Shown one piece after another: positions 59,674 through 64,000 of a stretch of DNA of 64,000 nt. The DNA comes from Streptomyces bottropensis ATCC 25435 (GTDB lineage Bacteria > Actinomycetota > Actinomycetes > Streptomycetales > Streptomycetaceae), in NCBI RefSeq assembly GCF_000383595.1, contig NZ_KB911581.1, positions 6,717,519 to 6,781,518 of the forward strand. Direction: 5' to 3'. The notes beneath the pieces were generated by a model. It worked only from the letters and a program-made list of their open reading frames with translations, searched no databases and was not told the DNA's origin. Position 1 is the stretch's first letter; the number at the start of each line of letters is the position of its first letter. The position numbers were made by a program, and so were the translations under genes.

Positions 59674-59999
59674 CGCCGGTCCGGGCGGCGGCGTGAGCCC
59701 GCTCGTAACGGTGAGGTGAAGAGAGGGCGACCGCACTCCGGGAGGCCGGCCACCGCGCACAGCGATGGCCGGCCTCGTCCGCGGGTACGGCCAGTGGGTA
59801 CGACCAGCGCGTACGACCAACACGTCCGCCGGGACGTGAGTCGCGCCACAGCGACTCCAGGTAACACGGGGTTCACATTCGAGCAACGGCCGGGAAATCG
59901 CGTGTTGACAGGCTGCGCGGCATCAGCGCGGCGTTTCAGTGCCGCAGCGCCGCAGCACCCGCACATGCGCCTAGTGACCCACCCCGAAGGATGTGTCCC
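59674..59999. other. Intergenic region with the glnII control elements
   Basis: This 326-bp gap contains the GlnR box at 59861-59898 and a perfect -35-like TTGACA at 59905-59910. I see no clear -10 at 17-19 bp. A weak palindromic stretch near 59685-59775 may be the terminator of the secreted-protein gene. No gene is present. Confidence 0.55.
59861..59898 (+). promoter_or_regulatory. GlnR box upstream of glnII
   Basis: Four sites spaced by 6 bases read GTAAC, TTCAC, GCAAC and GAAAT. Spacing is exact, but the second site is far from GaAAc and the third has C in place of T, so it is weaker than the glnA box. It lies 102 bases upstream of the glnII start. Confidence 0.8.
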
Positions 60000-61028
60000 G
60001 TGACCTTCAAGGCTGAGTACATCTGGATCGACGGCACCGAGCCGACGGCCAAGCTCCGCTCGAAGACGAAGATCTTCGCCGACGACGCCAAGGGTGCGGA
60101 GCTGCCGATCTGGGGCTTCGACGGGTCTTCCACGAACCAGGCCGAGGGGCACTCCTCGGACCGCGTGCTCCAGCCTGTCTTCTCCTGCCCGGACCCGATC
60201 CGCGGCGGCGACGACATCCTCGTGCTCTGCGAGGTCCTCAACATCGACATGACGCCGCACGAGTCCAACACCCGTGCCGCGCTGCGCGAGGTGGCCGAGA
60301 AGTTCACCGCCCAGGAGCCGATCTTCGGCATCGAGCAGGAGTACACCTTCTTCGACGGCGAGCGCCCGCTCGGCTTCCCGATCGGCGGCTTCCCGGCCCC
60401 CCAGGGCGGCTACTACTGCGGTGTCGGCGCCGACGAGATCTTCGGCCGTGACATCGTCGAGGCCCACCTGGAGAACTGCCTGAAGGCCGGTCTCGCCATC
60501 TCCGGCATCAACGCCGAGGTCATGCCCGGCCAGTGGGAGTTCCAGGTCGGACCGGTCCCCCCGCTGGAGGTCTCCGACCACCTGTGGGTGGCCCGCTGGC
60601 TGCTCTACCGCACCGCCGAGGACTTCGACGTCTCCGCGACGCTGGACCCGAAGCCCGTCAAGGGCGACTGGAACGGCGCCGGCGCGCACACCAACTTCTC
60701 CACGAAGGCGATGCGCGAGGGCTACGAGGCGATCATCACCGCGTGCGAGTCGCTGGGCGAGGGCTCGAAGCCGCTCGACCACGTCAAGAACTACGGCGCC
60801 GGCATCGACGACCGCCTGACCGGTCTGCACGAGACCGCCCCGTGGAACGAGTACTCCTACGGTGTCTCCAACCGTGGCGCCTCGGTCCGTATCCCGTGGC
60901 AGGTCGAGAAGGACGGCAAGGGCTACATCGAGGACCGCCGCCCGAACGCCAACGTCGACCCGTATGTCGTGACGCGGCTGATCGTCGACACCTGCTGCAC
61001 CGCGCTCGACAAGGCCGGCCAGGTCTGA
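60000..61028 (+). CDS. glnII: Glutamine synthetase type II (eukaryotic-like)
   Basis: This 342-residue GSII has YIWIDGTEPTAKLRSKTKI at the N-terminus, the substrate region WGFDGSSTNQAEGHSSD, and GDWNGAGAHTNFSTKAMR. It is heat-labile and not adenylylated in known Streptomyces. The GTG at 60000 follows GAAGGA; an ATG three codons earlier is too close to that site. A GlnR box lies upstream, and a hairpin terminator follows. Confidence 0.97.
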   Translation: MTFKAEYIWIDGTEPTAKLRSKTKIFADDAKGAELPIWGFDGSSTNQAEGHSSDRVLQPVFSCPDPIRGGDDILVLCEVLNIDMTPHESNTRAALREVAEKFTAQEPIFGIEQEYTFFDGERPLGFPIGGFPAPQGGYYCGVGADEIFGRDIVEAHLENCLKAGLAISGINAEVMPGQWEFQVGPVPPLEVSDHLWVARWLLYRTAEDFDVSATLDPKPVKGDWNGAGAHTNFSTKAMREGYEAIITACESLGEGSKPLDHVKNYGAGIDDRLTGLHETAPWNEYSYGVSNRGASVRIPWQVEKDGKGYIEDRRPNANVDPYVVTRLIVDTCCTALDKAGQV

Positions 61029-61056
61029 TCCGTCCGGGCCGCACGGGCCCGAGCTT

Positions 61057-61097
61057 CGCCGAAGGGCGTCCACCGAACCGGTGGGCGCCCTTCGGCG
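61057..61097 (+). terminator. glnII terminator hairpin
   Basis: An 18-bp stem with one G-U pair (CGCCGAAGGGCGTCCACC with GGTGGGCGCCCTTCGGCG) and a 5-base loop lies 28 bases after the glnII stop. Confidence 0.88.
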
Positions 61098-61229
61098 TCC
61101 CCGGCCCGCCCAGGACCGGGCCGGGGCGCACGGGTGCGTGACGGCAGCGACGTGGGTGTGATGTCAAAGAAGCGTCCAAGCAGTGAGAGGAGGCTCCTGC
61201 GACGGGCGTGTGTCTGCTTCAATGAACCC

Positions 61230-61352
61230 ATGGCCGGCTTCCAGAATCGACGCGTGACGGGTCGCCATGACCTGGAGCCCTTCTGGCCTTCCCGTCAGCA
61301 CCACGACTTCGACCGGGTGTGTTGCCGCGCGACGAACGCGCCGGCCCTCTAA
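61230..61352 (+). CDS. Putative 40-residue leader peptide
   Basis: The short frame starts MAGFQNRRVTGRHDLE and ends SRQHHDFDRVCCRATNAPAL. The segment R-x-H-x-D-x-x-R-V-x-C resembles the ends of small actinobacterial leader peptides (RRHVDLxRVxSALC type). The ATG at 61230 lacks a Shine-Dalgarno sequence, but TTCAAT lies 7 bases upstream, which allows a leaderless start. It lies 120 bases before the winged-helix gene and fills part of the 444-bp gap after glnII. If real it may control that gene by attenuation. Confidence 0.45.
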   Translation: MAGFQNRRVTGRHDLEPFWPSRQHHDFDRVCCRATNAPAL

Positions 61353-61472
61353 AGCCGTACACCCCGGCCTTCGGTCGGCGCGGAACGACGTACGTCCCTC
61401 GGCGCGGCCGGCCACGAGCTCGGTCGCCGAGGTCTCCCGGACGAACCTCTCGCGCGAAAGAGCTGACCTCTC

Positions 61473-62132
61473 ATGGCGAACACCCGTTCTCTGTCGACCG
61501 CCGCCCCGCTGACCTCCGCGCCGGGCGCCGCGCCCGTCGCCGTCCCCGCGTCCGGCGCCTCCCCCCGGCACCGGCTGCGAGCCGTGGGCCGGGACGAGGT
61601 CGTGGACATCACGGACTTCCTGCCGCCGGGCGCCACCTGGCTCCCCGCCCCCCAGCACACCCTGCCCTCGCTTCCGGGCCGGCCGCCGATGGTCGGCTAC
61701 CTGGTGCTCCTGCCGGCCGACCAGCAGCCGCCGGTGCCGCCGTTCGCCGTCCCGGACGAGCGCCCTCTCGACCACGCGGGCGCCGCCGCGGGTCCCGTCT
61801 CCGGTTCCGGTTCCGGTTCCGGTTCCGTCGGGGCCGGGGACGAACTGGTCCGCGTCGACACCGTGCAGCGCACGGCCGAGGTCGGCGGGCGGCCGCTCGA
61901 CCTCACCTATCTGGAGTTCGAGCTCCTCGCCCATCTCGTCGCGCACCCCAACCGGGTGCACACCCGCGACCAGTTGGTCACCACGGTGTGGGGCTACGGG
62001 CATGTGGGCGACGGGCGGACGGTCGACGTCCACATCGCCCGGCTGCGCCGCAAGCTCGGTGCGGAATTCCGCCAGGCGATCCAGACGGTACGGCGGGTCG
62101 GGTACAAGTACACGCCTCCGCTGGCCCGTTGA
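61473..62132 (+). CDS. Orphan winged-helix regulator, OmpR-type DNA-binding domain
   Basis: This 219-residue protein has a C-terminal trans_reg_C winged helix (about 125-215) with LDLTYLEFELLAHLVAHPNRVHTRDQLVTTVWG and GRTVDVHIARLRRKLG. The N-terminal 100 residues are not a receiver: they hold no acidic phosphorylation pocket and include a Ser-Gly linker (about 110-118). No kinase gene is adjacent. The ATG at 61473 lacks a strong ribosome site; the frame is closed shortly upstream. Signal and targets are unknown. Confidence 0.88.
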   Translation: MANTRSLSTAAPLTSAPGAAPVAVPASGASPRHRLRAVGRDEVVDITDFLPPGATWLPAPQHTLPSLPGRPPMVGYLVLLPADQQPPVPPFAVPDERPLDHAGAAAGPVSGSGSGSGSVGAGDELVRVDTVQRTAEVGGRPLDLTYLEFELLAHLVAHPNRVHTRDQLVTTVWGYGHVGDGRTVDVHIARLRRKLGAEFRQAIQTVRRVGYKYTPPLAR

Positions 62133-62165
62133 CGGCCACCGCGCTCGTCGCGGGGCCGATCCTCT

Positions 62166-62220
62166 GAAAGCGGATCTCCCGAGAGGATCTTCCGAGAGCG
62201 GATCTTCCGAGAGCAGATTC
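62166..62220. repeat. Degenerate 13-15 bp direct repeats
   Basis: About four copies built on CGGATCTTCCGAGAG lie in the 127-bp gap before the epimerase gene, ending about 40 bases from its start. They could be a slippage product or clustered regulator sites. Confidence 0.7.
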
Positions 62221-62259
62221 CCGTTCCGTACCGGCCGTCCGGCGGGCAGAGTCGGCGGT

Positions 62260-63273
62260 ATGAGACTTCTGATGCTGGGTGGTACGGAGTTCGTGGGCCG
62301 CGCCGTCGTGGAGGCGGCACTGGCCCGCGGCTGGGAGGTGACCGTCTTCCACCGGGGACGGCACGCGCCCGTGGCCGGGGTGCGGTCGCTGCTGGGCGAC
62401 CGCACCGCGCCGGACGGGCTCACGGCGCTCGCCGACGCCCGCGCCGGCGGGGGCGGGGGCGGGTGGGACGTCGTCGTCGACACCTGGTCGGCGGCACCGC
62501 GAGCCGTGCGGGACACCGCGCGCCTGCTGTCCGGCGTGGCCGAACGGTATGTGTACGTGTCGAGTTGCTCGGTGTACGCCTGGCCACCGGCCGCCGGGTA
62601 CGACGAGCGGGCACCCCTGGTGGACGGCGCGTCGCCGGACGCCGACGGGACGGACTACGCCCGCGACAAGCGGGGCGGGGAACTGGCGGCGGTCGAGGCG
62701 TTCGGCGCCGACCGCTCGCTCCTCGTACGCAGCGGGCTGATCCTCGGGCCGTACGAGAACATCGGCCGGCTGCCCTGGTGGCTCACCCGGGTCGCCCGGG
62801 GCGGACCGGTCCTGGCGCCCGGCCCCCGCGACCTCCCCCTCCAGTACGTCGACGTCCGCGACCTCGCCGCCTGGATCCTCGGGGCTGCGGAACAGGGGGC
62901 GAGCGGCGCGTACAACCTGATCGGTCCCACGGGCACGACCACGATGGGCGAACTGCTGGACGCCTGTGTGCGGGTGACCGGCGGTTCGGCCGAACTCCGC
63001 TGGACGTCACCGGAGTTGATCCTCGACGCCGGGATCGAGCCGTGGACGCAGCTGCCGGTGTGGGTGCCCGGGGGGAGCGACCTGCACGACGCGCTGCACC
63101 GGGCGGACGTGTCCCGGGCCCTGCGGGACGGGCTGCGTTGCCGGGGTGTGGAGGAGACCGTACGGGACACTTGGGAGTGGCTGACGGAACTCGGCGGAGT
63201 CGCGCCGCGACGACCGGACCGGCCGGCGGTGGGACTGGACGCCTCGGTGGAGGCGAAGCTGCTGGGGCTCTAG
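62260..63273 (+). CDS. NAD-dependent epimerase/dehydratase-family protein
   Basis: This 337-residue extended SDR has the nucleotide motif MLGGTEFVGRAVVEAAL at residues 5-21, VYVSSCSVYAW (about 97-107), and a YxxxK-type pair in DYARDKRGG. The C-terminal half is typical (VLAPGPRDLPLQYVDVRDLAAWIL). The substrate may be a nucleotide sugar but is not evident. The ATG at 62260 gives the motif directly at the N-terminus. Confidence 0.9.
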   Translation: MRLLMLGGTEFVGRAVVEAALARGWEVTVFHRGRHAPVAGVRSLLGDRTAPDGLTALADARAGGGGGGWDVVVDTWSAAPRAVRDTARLLSGVAERYVYVSSCSVYAWPPAAGYDERAPLVDGASPDADGTDYARDKRGGELAAVEAFGADRSLLVRSGLILGPYENIGRLPWWLTRVARGGPVLAPGPRDLPLQYVDVRDLAAWILGAAEQGASGAYNLIGPTGTTTMGELLDACVRVTGGSAELRWTSPELILDAGIEPWTQLPVWVPGGSDLHDALHRADVSRALRDGLRCRGVEETVRDTWEWLTELGGVAPRRPDRPAVGLDASVEAKLLGL

Positions 63274-63552
63274 CCGGGCAAACCGGCATGGGGACGGCGG
63301 TTCTCGCGCACCTTGGCCAGAGCCGCCGAAACCCCCCTTTCACGGGCTCCGCCAGGCCCCCTCGCCATGTACACGCCGTAGGGGATCGACAACTCCCGGT
63401 GCCGTGTGGGGTGTTGAAACCAGTTTGTCCCACGAATCTCTCATCAATTTCTGAGTCACCTGAACACTCCTGGGACGCACCGCGTACTTGATGGAGCCGC
63501 TTCACTCCTGTCGGGCGCCTCGATAGCCCCGCAAGGAAGTCAGAGGAGTTCC

Positions 63553-64000
63553 ATGGGACGCAACACACGCAAACGACGTTCGCCGCTGGCCGTTCGGGCC
63601 ATTGCCGCATCCGCGGCGCTCGCGGTCGCGGGCGGCGGCCTGGTCTGGGCGAACTTCTACGCCTCAGCGGGCGAGTCGAAGTCCAAGCCCAACGCGACGC
63701 TGGCGGCCGCCCAGGTGGCCACCATCGCCTGCCCGGACGTCGGCCAGAAGCTGACGAACGTGCCGAAGAAGGCGCGCGCGGGTGTCGCCAAGGAGCTGGC
63801 GCTGCTGGACCGGCAGATCACCGAGGCGTACAAGCGCCTGGCTGACACGCGCCAGGCGCAGGCAGGCGACACCAACTTCGTCAACAACGCCATTCTCGGC
63901 CCGCTGAAGTCCAAGCGGACGGCCACCATCGACCGGATCGCCATCAACATCCGGCGCGTGGGCGGCCAGGCTCCGCAGGGCATGGCGCAGCTCGCGGCCT
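63553..64000 (+). CDS. Secreted protein, possibly DUF1996 type (runs off the right edge)
   Basis: The first 149 codons are present. They encode a basic start (MGRNTRKRRSPLAVRAIAASAALAVAGGG) and a membrane/signal segment, then a helical region with one cysteine (IACPDVGQKL) and ELALLDRQITEAYKRLADTRQ. From memory this N-terminus occurs in Streptomyces secreted proteins that carry a DUF1996 domain further on; that part is outside the window. GAGGAG lies 6 bases before the ATG at 63553. The 279-bp upstream gap is AT-richer than its surroundings near 63420-63460 and should hold the promoter. Confidence 0.8.
   Translation, partial: MGRNTRKRRSPLAVRAIAASAALAVAGGGLVWANFYASAGESKSKPNATLAAAQVATIACPDVGQKLTNVPKKARAGVAKELALLDRQITEAYKRLADTRQAQAGDTNFVNNAILGPLKSKRTATIDRIAINIRRVGGQAPQGMAQLAA

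Noticed and set aside
1..64000. CRISPR arrays, tRNA or rRNA genes and prophage
   Set aside because: No regular repeat-spacer pattern, no cloverleaf with conserved T-loop and no phage structural genes were seen on reading both strands; a covariance-model scan could still find a missed RNA.

Overview
The window is chromosomal DNA of a Streptomyces-type actinomycete. GC content is very high, GTG starts are common, and there is no sign of plasmid or prophage. Gene order matches what I recall of the S. coelicolor region from ctaD to glnII (about SCO2155-SCO2212). Many genes also follow the order of Mycobacterium tuberculosis Rv2200c-Rv2220 (ctaC, adoK, a membrane protein, erpA, a DUF3043 protein, cobT, cobS, pepA-type peptidase, E2, SDR protein, lipB, lipA, DUF4191, RDD, glnA1). 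So this is an old actinobacterial core block with genus-specific insertions. All family names come from reading translations; no database search was run.

Layout. 1-7 kb: cytochrome c oxidase subunits I (partial) and II, a cysteine desulfurase fused to a TusA domain, adenosine kinase, a one-pass membrane protein and the Fe-S insertion protein ErpA. 7-19 kb: quinolinate synthase NadA, a Ser/Thr kinase with a PQQ-type sensor domain, and a minus-strand envelope-stress block (PspA, PspAA, histidine kinase, response regulator, RND exporter). This is followed by a DUF3043 protein and a methyltransferase. 19-26 kb: cobalamin lower-ligand assembly genes (metallo-beta-lactamase-like/CobU fusion, CobT, CobS) among membrane proteins, a methyltransferase and a GH114-type lipoprotein. 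27-36 kb: leucyl aminopeptidase and the oxo-acid dehydrogenase genes lpd, E2, a GntR regulator and aceE. 36-46 kb: a WYL regulator, a PGRP amidase, a MarP-type protease, a GNAT, a TIGR01777 protein, an FAD oxidoreductase and an NsdA-like regulator. 46-53 kb: lipB, lipA, small membrane proteins and glnA with a four-part GlnR box. 53.6-55.5 kb: an IS200/IS605 element. Its TnpB looks intact, but the HUH motif of its TnpA reads YVH. 55-64 kb: an AlkZ-like winged-helix protein, secreted proteins, an ArsC-like protein, glnII with a second GlnR box, a putative leader peptide, an orphan winged-helix regulator, an epimerase and the start of another secreted protein.

Functional themes. Sulfur and cofactor chemistry run through the window: desulfurase-TusA, ErpA and the Fe-S enzymes NadA and LipA. 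LipB and LipA make the lipoyl groups that the two-lipoyl-domain E2 needs. Both glutamine synthetases lie within 10 kb and both carry GlnR boxes.

The least explained DNA is intergenic. A dispersed repeat with the core GCGCAGTTCCCCGCGCCCCT occurs in most larger gaps. At 42.4-42.75 kb two inverted copies form 43-bp arms around a degenerate tandem array. I saw no CRISPR array, tRNA, rRNA, defence island or biosynthetic gene cluster.
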